From the NCBI GenBank assembly GCA_019671005.1, contig CM033726.1, positions 23,311,657 through 23,375,656 on the forward strand: a DNA stretch of 64,000 bases, given 5' to 3'. The notes below the pieces were generated by a model that worked only from the letters and a program-made list of their open reading frames with translations, was not told where the DNA came from and ran no database searches. This document shows, one piece after another, positions 22,858 through 34,416 of the stretch. Within the stretch, counting starts at the first letter, position 1. Every line of letters starts with the position of its first letter. The DNA comes from Hibiscus mutabilis. Its lineage: Eukaryota; Streptophyta; Magnoliopsida; Malvales; Malvaceae. A program made the position numbers and the translations under genes.

Positions 22858-24209
22858 CTACATGTGATACAAAACACACGCTAATTATAACTTAGTGAGG
22901 CATAAACATAATAATGTAAATAGCTGTATTAAGCATGATATTTGGTAAAGCATGATACCCATGTAATGAACTCATAATGTAATAAATCTATAATGCATGA
23001 ATAATTATGAAAGAAATTTGTATTGGAATAATTCTGAACTGTAAAGTCATGTACTGTAAAAAATCTTATGGCCCAAGGTAAATATCAAGTCTTTCCTTTG
23101 TCATATAACAATGCAATATAGTTTATGCAAAATGACAAGCGTGTCCCAATTGCAATTGATAACATTTTATCATGATAAAACTACCTTACATGCATAGTTA
23201 ATTAAACCAATATAATATTCAAATCATATGATTTGATATGTTTTACCAGTCTGGTGTACATTAAGCTTTTTAGCTTAACTACCTACATAAATGAATTTCA
23301 AGTTTTATAGCCCAAAGTACAAAATCATGTGATGCTATGGTACGCGAGTCATCACAACACCGTAGAATCTACGATGCTATAGCGTCTGCATTGCCAAAGC
23401 GGCTGGGATGATTATGTACTCAAGGACGCCCTTTGCTCCTTATACTCGTATATTTTGTGCTATATAACACCGTAGTGTTTGACCCGACTCTGTAAAGTCT
23501 AACTCGACTCTGTAGAGTCCATCTCGACCTCAAAGAGTCTATCTCGACCCTCGAAGAGCTATGACACAGCTTCTAGGACTCTATGGAAATCAAACTATGC
23601 CAAAGATTCTCATGCAATTTCATGTGAACCTATGGTATACGAGTCATCTTACGACGCCGTAATGTCTACAATGCTGTAGTGTCTGATGGTGAGTACGTAC
23701 TCGAGGACGCCCTTTGCTCCTCATTATAGCATCTTTTTGTGCTAGTTGACACCGTAGTATCTAATAAACACCGAAGTGACTACAACATCGTAACGTCTAA
23801 TATCAACACCAAAGTGTATGGATCGCACCGTAGTGATGGATTGCAACTGCTATAACTCTATGGATATCCAATTATACCAAATATTCTCACACTAGTACTT
23901 GGGCATAACAATATAATATTTTCATATTTAATATCCAATCCTTTAATATTGTTATCCATAATTCGTTAATGGACAGTTTATATCCAAATATCTAAAATTT
24001 GATTTATCTTGAGTAAGTCATTATGTTGCAATCATTGTATCAATATGTCATTTAATATTTCTTGCTATTTGCATAAATAAGCCATCATACATTTTTATTT
24101 ATACCAATGCCGGTTCATCGCAAGTTGTCCTATTTATCAACATGTCATAAATACATATAATGAAATCACTCATATCACATATATAATAAATAAGTAAAAA
24201 TGTGCTCAC
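22858..24209 (-). other. Putative intron in right LTR of element A
   Basis: Donor-like CCAA/GTGAGCA at 24209 (the usual exon-end G is A here) and acceptor TATCACATGTAG ending at 22858 (1352 nt). The complementary pair is at 24240-24230 and 22901-22891, both perfect. Confidence 0.38.
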
Positions 24210-26084
24210 TTGGACCATGCATGATATTAGCCTCACTAAGCTATTTCAATACTTTTTCCTTGCTTTTCTTTGATCTGGTACGCATACCTCGTCAATTGCT
24301 TTACAGTACCATTTGAACATACATAACAATATTCATGTTAGATTTTTTTTAATCTAGCATTGTTTAACTATACTATACTAGTATAATTATCTGAATATAA
24401 AATATTTCCAAAATTTTTCACTTTTTCAGTTAATAATGTCGAATTGTTCATTATGGTCCCTAGATTTTGCATATTTTATAATTTATTCCAGCTCGAATCA
24501 CAATTATTCAATAATTCCATCATTTTTCACTAACTTTTATTCAATACCCCTTTCATCCACTAACTTTTACCAAAGTGACGTTTTAGTCACTAATTTTACA
24601 CATAAACTTGTATTGAATAATTAATCCAACATTTCTATAATTTTTCTCACATTTTCCCCTACTTTTAGACCAAAGCTGAATTGGTCCTTGAACTGTCCAG
24701 GACTATCAAAATGGTCCCTTGCTATTTCCTTTATTTTCAAATTAGTCCCTTGGATTCTAATTTCATTCGTAACTTTATACAACATATTCGAATCATAAAA
24801 TCTCATAATCATAATTTTCTTAAAATTTTCCCATTATTCTTCCATGTGGCCAAATTGGTCACTTAGCTTTTCTAGGCTCATTGTTCATCCAAACAACATT
24901 CTAACATGCTCTAATTAATTTTCCAACATATATTCTTCATTTCCAAAATTTAACACTTAAAACCCCAATTTAATCCTACATACTGAATTGAGTGTCCAAA
25001 CTTTTCAAGGACTTTATTTTGGTCCTAATGCTACAATCAAGCTTGTAATTTCATTCTAACATCAAAATCAAGCTTCTAATATCATCAATATTTCATTTTC
25101 ATCATCAATTTTAAAACCCTAAATAAAATCTCAAATTCTAGGGTTAGGGTTTTTAATCCTTAAACATGAAGTTAATCATAATCTAAGCTTGATTTCATCT
25201 CTACAACACTAGATTTGCATATATCAAACTTCAATCTAAACATGGAACATGAAACCCTATTTTCTCTCTCTTCAAGAACATAATTAAATCTTCATAACTC
25301 TTGATAAAATTACTATCAAATGAAAGAGAATTGAAAATAGATAAATTTTCTACCAAAAACATACCTTGAATCTTGTTCAGGAGCCTTCAAAATGCTTGGA
25401 GAAAATTTTGTGTATTTTTCTCTTGTATTTTGAAATTGGAGGTGTAATTAATAAATTGAATTTTTTATTCAATTTAGTCCTTATTCCAAAATTAACCTCC
25501 AACTGAATCATAATTTACAAGTTGCCATTTTAGTTCAATTCCAACCAAATTCCATTCAACTCTAACCAAACTAGAGTAATGCTTTCACATGGGAAATGTA
25601 CTTTCAAAGTATTTCAAAATTGTCAATGTGACCAAATTACCAAAACTAGTCACTTAAATCATTAATTTTGCCATTTTGTAAAAATCCAACTATTCTAGTT
25701 AGATCAAAATCAACCAATTAATAATTTATTCATAAAATTATATTTTATTAATTTTTTGTGACTTATGGAATAGCCTCTGAAATTTTGATTCGATCTGATT
25801 TCTTGATAGTCACTTACTACTTCTACTGTGATTTCCCTTTCACCGGGCTATAAAACAAATTCCAAAAATTCCTTATTTCCATATCTGAAAAATAAATAAT
25901 ATTATCAAATAAAATATTCCATATTTATGAAGTCAAACTTAAAATTTTGACTCGGTTCAAATATACCGATAATTACCTGAAATCTTTATTAGGTACAATT
26001 TCTCTTAATATTTATTAATCGGCTATCCACATGAATAATATTAACTCAGACTAATTCCTTTTTATCAATCTAAAGTACTGACAT

Positions 26085-26147
26085 GGGACCTTCCCAATAG
26101 GTCATCCATCCTAGTGCTACTCTAGCCTGAGCATGCTTAACTTTGCA
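26085..26147 (-). promoter_or_regulatory. 5S rRNA-like internal promoter segment, right LTR A
   Basis: Minus-strand sequence with A box AAAGTTAAGCATGCTCAGGC, an intermediate element AGAGTAGCACTA better preserved than in the left LTR, and C box GGATGGATGACCTATTGG (one change). About 470-530 bp from the LTR start. Confidence 0.8.
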
Positions 26148-26622
26148 GTTCGATCCAGGTATTCAAATTCCACGTAAACTTTAACTGTGATTTCCCAATA
26201 TTTAAAATATCGGATCAAACCAGTAATTCCATATTCGGTCCACACCAATAGGTGCTCTATCTATTTATGAAATAAAACACCTAACTTTTGGGAAATTACA
26301 ACTTTGGTCCTTGAACTTTTCATATTTTGACTTCTACCATACAAGTTTTGAAAACTTATCATTTTGGTCACTAAACTTTAACCTTGAATTCCCATTCAAA
26401 TTTTTCCTTGGACTATTACCAAACTTTTCGAGTACCCTAATTTGCTTATCCTTTATCACATTGTACTCTAAATTCTCAAAAATTCCTTTCCTAGAATCCA
26501 TAATTAAAGAAATCCTAACTTTTATATTTTGTCATTTTAGTCACTAAGTTAGCTTTTAAGCCCTTATCTTAGTACTAAATGACTCTTAAACAACTTAGCA
26601 AATTTTGGGGTATTACATGAAA

Positions 26623-27586
26623 TGCTTGTCTAAGCTCGGAAGTAAGTATTAGACGATTTCACTCTCAATATCGGTTTGGCAAATTTGATTTTCTCATGCC
26701 TATATTTATGATTTGATACCTACTATTATATGCATAATAGAAATGGATGATGATGCAAATGATCGTATATTGATGATATTTGAGTATGGTAAATGATTTA
26801 TGAAAAGTATTTCGATGATATGAAATGCATGGTTTGTTGCATTGGAAATTGTTTTAAACGATGCATATGAAAAAATAGTGAGGTATCGTGTTTAATGTGG
26901 AATATATTCGTAAGTGACAACGATTAAATGTTATCAGATATAGTTGGCATGCCATATAGTTTAAAGTGCACTATAATAAGTCGACTCATGTGTGTCGAGG
27001 GGTTGTGATTGTACCGTATTCTCCACTATCGGTACCTCAGTGGTAGAGGGGTTGTAATTGTACCATTTTCTCCTGGTGATGGGTATTATACATAGTAACC
27101 TTCGAGGGGTTTATTGTACTGTTTGCTCTGGTTAAATGTATGTTTAAGTGGTCTAAGGAACCACTTGTGAAATCTGTGTATCCGATGTGTTTTTGATAAA
27201 GGAAAGGTTTGATTTTTGGGTCACTTAAATGCAAATATATGAATTAATGTATCATGATGGATGAGTTATGTTTTGTATAATGTGATTTATACATGTTATG
27301 CTTTTTAAGCTTTTCTATTGGAAGAATAAGCATGTGAAGGCTTAAATTAAGGTTTTGCATATGGGATTATGCATGAGATCCAAGATACATGTTTTGCATA
27401 TGGTTTAATATGCATGGTTTTGGAAAAGTAAAAAAGGGCATGAGATGTTTCAGCATGAATTTGAAAATGTGGTTTGACTCTAATGGTTTTAAAAGCATTA
27501 ATGAGTGTTTTTAGAGCACCCATCACTAGGCATTATATGCTTACGCTCTCCTTTCTCATCATTGCAGAGAAGTGAGATTCTAGGGT
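26623..27586 (+). repeat. LTR F, second part
   Basis: Continues LTR F after element A and ends at the insertion of B. Holds TGGCATGCCA at 26945-26954, a two-unit repeat of GAGGGGTTGTxATTGTACC (26996-27073) and an acceptor-like TCTCATCATTGCAG ending at 27567, which pairs with the donor at 15120 once element A is removed. Confidence 0.7.
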
Positions 27587-27964
27587 TGTGACACCCTTAA
27601 CGTATACTCGTAAGCTGAAGATACATTAAAGATGACACGAAGTCGTATTTCAGAAATCTAGATTTAATTTTTTTTAAATAAATCATTTCATAAAACTAGT
27701 TCGGTATTAATCCCTTTTTGGTTATCAATTAAAACTGGGTCATCCAGTTGTAGCTAGTTTCGACCCTGAATTGGTTTGTAAAACTTATAAATCTGTTATT
27801 AAAATGAAAATACAATTCAGGATGAAAACTATATGTGTTGCCTAGACTCTTTTTTTATTTTGAAACTGTTACGCGGTAAATAATAATCAAGGTACTTTTA
27901 GTACTAATATCCTTAGTCCATAATTTCAAGAAAATACATCTATATTATCATACATCTAGGTTAA

Positions 27965-28115
27965 AACTTAGTTATAGAAAACAGTTCGCTTTAAAAATAA
28001 TTACATGCCCACTACTTTATCAAACTACGATAAGGATGTATATACTGTAACTTACTATAATAACTTACTGTAACTTAGTTATAGAAAACAGTTTGCTTTA
28101 AAAATAATTACATGC
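27965..28115 (-). repeat. 44-bp duplication replacing the acceptor region of left LTR B
   Basis: A 44-bp sequence at 27965-28008 is repeated at 28072-28115. In the right LTR this place instead holds about 125 bp including CACACGTAG and CTTAGCGAGGC (44620-44735). A copying error during reverse transcription (template switch) or later repair would explain it. Confidence 0.7.
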
Positions 28116-28855
28116 AGTACAATATATCATATGGAAATGCAATACAGTTCATGCAAAATGGCAAGCAATCCCAGTACAATTTATATCATATAATAAAACA
28201 AATATAAATATCATGTTATCAGTATTTATCAGTCATCATGTAATCATTTACAGTATAACATTCTTTTAAAGATAGCCTAAATTAAATAATATGAGATCAA
28301 GGTACTTGAGTCACATGAATAAGACATCTGAGTGTCTAACGTGAACTTGTAAATGAGTACGTACTCCAGGACGCTCTTTGCTCCTCATTAAAGCACCTCG
28401 TTAGTGCCATTAGAACTATGGGCTTGGATCCCCAGGGTGCACACCAAGGGCTTGGGTCTCCAAGGTGTATGTGACACCGTAGTAGTCACAAAACATGTAA
28501 TCATATCATAACTTGAGTGATGCAGCTGCAAAAGACTCTATGGATATCCAACTATATCATGGACTCTCATAACATAATACTTGGGCAGTTCATTTCATTA
28601 TAAGTCAATCATCGTCATTCTTGTAAATGGGAAATTCACATCCCATATTTCATCATAATCATATATCATCAAGAAATCAAAGTGGGCAATTTATACCCTA
28701 ACTTCCTTCGTATATAGAACATATGTCACTTGCCTTAGCTATTTTATGCATCAAATCCATATGCTTCAAAGCAATATAAATCATTTCTATATTAAGGTCA
28801 ACTTATCACAAGTCTTTTTTTTTCAAAAATAACATATACATAAATAATGCACTCA

Positions 28856-28886
28856 CCTGTAGCAATGCAAAAGTAGCCTCACTAAG
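28856..28886 (-). promoter_or_regulatory. Donor-like site and conserved CTTAGTGAGGC, left LTR B
   Basis: On the minus strand CTTAGTGAGGC (28886-28876) is followed by TGCTACAG/GTGAGTGC with the GT at 28856-28855. A match to the plant 5' splice consensus. Confidence 0.5.
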
Positions 28887-31247
28887 TTTATTCAGTAATC
28901 TTTTCTTTTCCTTTAATACTTGTGTCTCCCTTAGTCTCCCTCGGAACTATAGAAGGCCAATCGAATACATACATTACCATACATTTGTTAGATTCAAATT
29001 TAACATTGCTAACTTAATTTATAAAACACAATTATTCGAATATAAAATATTTTTGAAAATTTCCCCCAATTTCCATGTGATTGTGATTTAGTCCTAAGGT
29101 CCTTAGTGACCATTTTGGACATCAAATAATTTATTCATGCTTGAATAATAATTATTCCATAATTCCTTTGTTATTCACTAACTTTCATTCTTTGCCTTTC
29201 AACCATTAATCTTTACTTAAGTGACACTTTAGTCACTAATTTCACTATTGTACTTGAATTCATGTACAAATCAACTAACTATTCATTTCTAACATTTCTA
29301 TAAATTTTCCCTTGAATTCCAAGCTTTGACCAAATTGGCCCCTTACAAAAACTCCCATTTTCAAAATGGTCCTTCACTATTTCTTTTCTTGTCATTTCAA
29401 TCCTTTACTTCCTAAATTCAATTCTAATACTAGAATAAATTTCACAATAATTCCCATATATTTTCAATTCTAGCCGAATTGATCACTTGACATAATAAAG
29501 GGAATTTAATCATCCTAACATCAAAACAAGGCTTCTAGTTTCAAAATTCATTCATTTTCATCCTTGATTCAATTACCTAACCAAATTCCCAAAACTTAGG
29601 GTTAGAGTTTATGTATTTAAACATAAAATTAATTCCAAATCAAGCTTATTTTCATACCTACAACATCAAATCTACTCAAATAAAACTTTAATTCCATCAT
29701 GTATTCATGAATTCAATTTTCTTTCTCTTCAAGAACATAATCTATACTTCACTTTGCTATGTAAAACTACTACCAAAAGGAAGAGAATTAAGTATAGATA
29801 ATTTTTTTCCAAAGCATCACACCTTGATTTTACTTGTAACCCTTCCAAATCAAGCTTAAAATTTGATGTATTCTTTTTCTCCCTTCTTCTTCTCCCCCAC
29901 GGCATATGTAGGAATAGATGAACAAATGTTTTTGTTCATTTTGTAAACTAATATACATGTTTTAATCTAATAATGCCACTTGTATAATGAAAATGAATTT
30001 TAAATTCATTTTAATCAATTTTACTAAATTGTCCCTCAACCAAACTCATATTTATAAGTCTTCTTTAAAATTTCCATTCCATTACATTTGAACCAATTTT
30101 TTTCCCTCATAATCGGCCATTCCCAAAGAAATCATAAAATTTTATTTTATGATTTTTATTCGATCCAATTACCCGATAATCACCTAATACAATTTTCCAT
30201 TGATCGAACTTTCGAATCTAATCCAAAAATCTCATATCTTTAAATTCCATAAATAATAATATTGTCATAATAAATGTCCCATATTTATGGAGTCAAACTC
30301 CGAAACTTTGACTTGGTCTAAAATATCGATAATTACCCGAAATCTCTATCGGATAAAATTTTCTTAAAAAATCCTTTAACATATATTCATATGAATTATT
30401 CCTAATTTTTCTGAGTCATTTATATTGTAATACCCCAAAATTTTCTATGTTGATTAAGGGTCATTTAGTACTAAGATAAGGGCTTAAAAGCTTACTTAGT
30501 GACTAAAATGACAAAAATGCAAAAGTTAGGATTTTCTCAATTATGGACCGTAGAAAAGAAATTTTTGAGGTTTTAAGGTGTCATGTGATAAAGAACGAGT
30601 AAAATAGGATACTCACAAAATTTGGTTAAAATCCAAGGAAAATTTGAATGGGAATTCAAGGTTACAGTTTAGTGACCAAAATGATAAGTTTTTAAAACTT
30701 GGGTGGTACAAGTTGAAATATGAAAAGTTGAATGACCAAAGTTATAATTTCACAAAAGTTAGGTGTTTTATTTCACAAATAGATAGAGCACCCATTGGTA
30801 TAGATCGAATGAGGAATTACTAGTTTGATCTGATATTTCGATTATTGGGAAATCGCAGTCAAAGTTTAAGTGGAATTTTGATACCCGGATCGAACTGGAA
30901 AATTATGAAATTTTACCATATGATAGAGAAAGGTTATAAAAGTCATTTCCAAGTGTTGGAAGTATTTTAGTTCGATTCAGGATGAATCCTATGATTTATT
31001 TTAATTAAGGAATTTATTTAGTAACCGATAAAATTCTCGGCATTTATTGGTAAATCGGATCAAGCTAAAATTTCATAAATGATTCCATTGACTTTGGAAG
31101 AGTTATAACATATTATTTTATAGACATTTCAAAAATTTAGTAGTAATTGTTTTATCCTGTACATGGATTAAACAGATCATGGAGAAAAATCTGATATAGA
31201 TTTCGGGAATAAAAATGCAGTATAAGATATCGAATTTAGATTGAACT

Positions 31248-31298
31248 GCAAAGTTAAGCGTGCTCAGGGAATAGGATGGGTGACCTATTGGGAAAGTC
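31248..31298 (+). promoter_or_regulatory. 5S rRNA-like segment in solo LTR, intermediate element deleted
   Basis: A box AAAGTTAAGCGTGCTCAGG and C box AGGATGGGTGACCTATTGGG are well kept, but about 14 nt between them, holding the intermediate element, are gone. An extra stretch of about 350 bp lies between a GGATCGAACTG copy at about 30890 and the A box. Confidence 0.75.
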
Positions 31299-32154
31299 TT
31301 ATGTCAGTACTTGAGACTGATAAAAAGAAATCAATTCTAGATAATATTATTCGTATGGATATCTGATAAAGGATTATTAAGAGAATTTTATCCGATAAAG
31401 ATTTCGGGTAAATTATCAGTATATTGGACCGAGTCAAAATTTTAAGTTTGACTTCATAAATATGGAATATTTATTTGATAATATTATTTATTTTTCAGAT
31501 AAGGAAATAAGGAATTTTTAGAATTTATTTGATAGCCCGGTGAATGGGAATCACAAAAGAAGTAGTAAGTGAATATCGGGAAATCAGATCGAATAGAAAT
31601 TTCAGAGGCTACACCATAAGTCACGAAAAAATCATAAAATATTGTTTTATGAATAAATTATTAATTGGTGGATTGTGATCTAACTAGAATAGTTGATTTT
31701 TTACAAAATGGCAAAATTAGTGATTTAAGTGACTAGTTTTGGTAATTTGGCCACAATGGCAATTTTGAAATATTTTGAAAGTATCATGGGTAATATGGTA
31801 ATTTCCCATGTGAAAGCATTACTCTAGCTTGATTAGAGTTGAATGGAATTTGGCTGGAATTGAACTAGAATGGTAACTTGTAAATTATGATTTAGTTGGA
31901 GGTTAATTTTGGGAAAATGACTAAATTGAATACAAAATTCAATTTATTATTACATGTGGCATAAATTAAAAAAAAGATGAACAAAAATGTTCATCTTCCT
32001 CCTCTTCAATTTGAAATAATAGAGAAAAATTGGGGGGGAATACACAAATTTTTCCTAGGCATTTTGAAGACTCCCGAACAAGATTCAAGATTCGAGGTAC
32101 TATGAAGGAAAAGATCGAGTAGAATTTAGTGAGGCATGCTAATAAATGGCCCAG

Positions 32155-33230
32155 GTGAGTGTAATTTTTATTTATTTATTATATATGCTAGATGAATGAA
32201 TGCATTTTTATCTGTTTATATATATATGATGTGAAGAAGACTTGCAATCATTCAACTTTGATAGTAATGAAAATGTATGTTGATCAAAGAAATATTAAAT
32301 AGCATATGTGATACATGGATTTAGCATAATAATTTATTTGAGATAAATTAGATTACAGATTTTGGGTATGAAATGTTTATTATCGAATTATGGTTGATAG
32401 TATTGATGAATTGGATATTGAAGGTGAAAGTATTATATTGTTATGCCCAAGTACTAATGAGACAATGTAGGCACTACGATGTTGAGACAGTGTAGGCACT
32501 ACGGTGCTGAGACAATGTAGGCACTACGGTGCCGAGGCAATGTAGACACTACGGTGCTGAGACAATGTAGGTACTACAGTGATGAGATAATGTAGGCACT
32601 ACAGTGATGAGATAAACACCAAGGTGTTGTGCGAGGAACAAAGGGCGTCCTCAAGTACGTACTCATCTCAATCGCTTCGGCAATGCAGATGCTACGGTGT
32701 TGTAGACACTACGGTGTCGTGATGACTCGAGTACTATGGCATCACATGATTTTGTACTTTAGACTACATTAGAGAATATGATATGCAAATTATTGCATGA
32801 TGAAAGTATGACTATATTAGAGAATATGATATGCGAATGATTGCGTAATGAAAGCACGACTACTTGATGATTATGAACCATTGATATCAGGATTCTTAAG
32901 ATAGTCATGATATATGATTATTCCTGCATTACAGATGACATAATTTTATACTTTGGCTATAATACTTGAAATGCAGGTATGCAATTAGTTATGCTAAAAA
33001 GCTTAATGTACACAAGACTGATAAGATAGATGGAATCCTATGATTTGAATATTATATTGGTTAAATAAATTATACATGCAAGGTAGTTCTATACATGTTT
33101 AAAATGTTATCAACTGCATTTGGAAATCGCTTGCCAATTTGCATTGTTGTGTTATTATAATCATTATTTTACATTATTATGATTATGCCTCATTAAGTTA
33201 TATTTAACGTGTGTTTTGTATCACACGTAG
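32155..33230 (+). other. Putative intron in solo LTR (family A)
   Basis: Donor CCCAG/GTGAGTG at 32155 and acceptor TATCACACGTAG ending at 33230 (1076 nt). TTAGTGAGGC (32126-32135) and GCCTCATTAA (33187-33196) can pair with one G-U. Confidence 0.45.
32459..32608 (+). repeat. 25-bp minisatellite, six units
   Basis: Six tandem 25-bp units of the form GAGACAATGTAGGCACTACG plus five bases, with 1-4 changes each, followed by a partial unit. It lies in the putative LTR intron just before CAAGTACGTACTC. Confidence 0.9.
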
Positions 33231-33754
33231 GTACTTTGGAATAGAGGGCAGAGGAGGAGCTGCACATCATTGGATCAAGTTAGTCGGTATTATTAGTAAG
33301 TATCACCACATCCTAGTATAGTGGGGCATGTATAGATGTAAAATACGTAGCTATTTTGTATGATTTAGAAGCATGAATTAGTTTGAGGAATTAAGAATAT
33401 TAGAAAAGATACTTCAAATGATTTTAACTTAGTTGGTTGATTATCGCGTAGCGATTTTAAAGTCAAGAAAGGGTCTAGACAGCACACATAGTTTTCACCC
33501 TGAATTATATTTTCATTTTAATAACTGCTTAAATTATTTTATAAACCAATTTAGGGTCGAAACTAGTTAACTCTAAACAGATTTGTAATTTAATGAAAAC
33601 TGTGAAAAGGGTTGTTTAATCAAATTAGTTTTGCATATAAAAAAATTTACAAGTCTGAAAATTAGTGTAAAATCAGTTAGTAACATCTTTAATGTGTATT
33701 CGAATATCCAATATACGTTAAGGGTGTTACATATTTCGATTAAAAACACGAATA

Positions 33755-33811
33755 TGGGACCTTCCCAGAGGTCACCCATCCTTGTGCTACTCTAGCCTGA
33801 GTACATTTAAC
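33755..33811 (-). promoter_or_regulatory. 5S rRNA-like segment, left LTR B
   Basis: Minus-strand A box degraded (TTAAATGTACTCAGGC), intermediate element AGAGTAGCAC and C box AGGATGGGTGACCTCTGGGA well kept. About 250-300 bp from the LTR start. Confidence 0.75.
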
Positions 33812-34057
33812 AATTTTATTCAATCTAAAATCGATACCTTCTACTGCATCTTAATTCCCAAATCTGATATCAAATTTTTTATTTTGATCAAATTCGCCAT
33901 TATACCAAATAAAATCACTTACTTAATATTTTACACTTTAATCCCCAAACTTTTACTAAAGTGTCATTTTGGTCACTAGGTCTTATTCTTTTCAGATTCG
34001 GATCAAACTTCAAATGAACCCTTAACTAACTTGAAAAAATATTTTTGGGGTATTACA

Positions 34058-34416
34058 ATTTATCCCCCTTAAGAAAATTCATCCTCGAATTTTAGAACAT
34101 ACTTGGGTTGAAAAGTTGTGGATATTGTTCCTTCATCTTCTTTTCAGTTTCCCAGGTGGCTTCTTCGACCTTGTGATTCCTCTACAATACTTTAACCAAT
34201 GGAATCTTCTTGTTCCTTAATTCTTTGACTCCGTATGCTAAAATATCCGACGGTTCCTCTTCGTAGGTCAGATCCGGTTGCAGTTCAAATTCTTTAGGAG
34301 TGATGACATGTGAAGGATATGATCGATACCTCCGAAGCACGGACACATGAAATCATCATGAATATTGCTCATCTCTGGAGGTAACGCTAATTGATAAGCC
34401 ACAGGTCCAACTCTTT
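34058..34416 (-). pseudogene. Polypurine tract and chromodomain tail, element B
   Basis: Directly after the LTR on the minus strand: a purine run CTTAAGGGGGATAAAT (about 34073-34058), preceded by a chromodomain tail with KVEEATWETEKKMKEQYP-type sequence (about 34110-34200) and YRSYPSHVITPKEFELQ (about 34270-34325). A frame change near 34350 separates it from the integrase. Confidence 0.72.

Larger units (their letters stand above)
15193..26617 (-). mobile_element. Element A: internally deleted Tekay/Del-like chromovirus
   Basis: Complete ends: two LTRs of 4.40 and 4.30 kb, a 2.72 kb interior, primer site and polypurine tract on the minus strand, and a perfect 5-bp target duplication TGAAA. 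The interior keeps only the back half of pol; gag, protease and the front of reverse transcriptase are missing, so it could only have moved with proteins supplied by a relative, or was deleted after insertion. In the first 140 bp the LTRs differ at roughly a dozen positions, and each has its own small deletions, so the insertion is not recent. Confidence 0.92.
22320..26617 (-). repeat. Right (5') LTR of element A
   Basis: 4298 bp, the partner of 15193-19595. It lacks about 105 bp present in the left copy near 25045 (junction at a TTTCAT repeat) and about 50 bp near 25441, and has extra sequence near 23965-24000. The internal features of the left LTR recur, except that one of the two palindromes is mutated (near 23584). 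Confidence 0.9.
30426..33731 (+). repeat. Solo LTR of family A inside left LTR of B
   Basis: TGTAATACCCCAAAATTTTC...AAGGGTGTTACA, 3306 bp, the plus-strand counterpart of element A's LTRs but shorter. Flanks TATAT (30421-30425) and TATTT (33732-33736) fit a target duplication with one change. The right LTR of B shows the unoccupied site at about 60100. No interior remains, so it formed by LTR-LTR recombination. Confidence 0.88.
27587..34057 (-). repeat. Left (3') LTR of element B, split by a solo LTR
   Basis: The LTR occupies 27587-30425 and 33737-34057, with a family A solo LTR between. It has a splice donor (28856), a TGGATATCCA palindrome (28541-28550), GAGTACGTACTC (about 28358) and a 5S-like segment. 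Its acceptor region is missing (see 27965-28115). Confidence 0.85.

Noticed and set aside
32459..32608. Regular short repeats that could suggest a CRISPR array
   Set aside because: Units are directly adjacent with no spacers and lie inside a plant LTR; this is a minisatellite.
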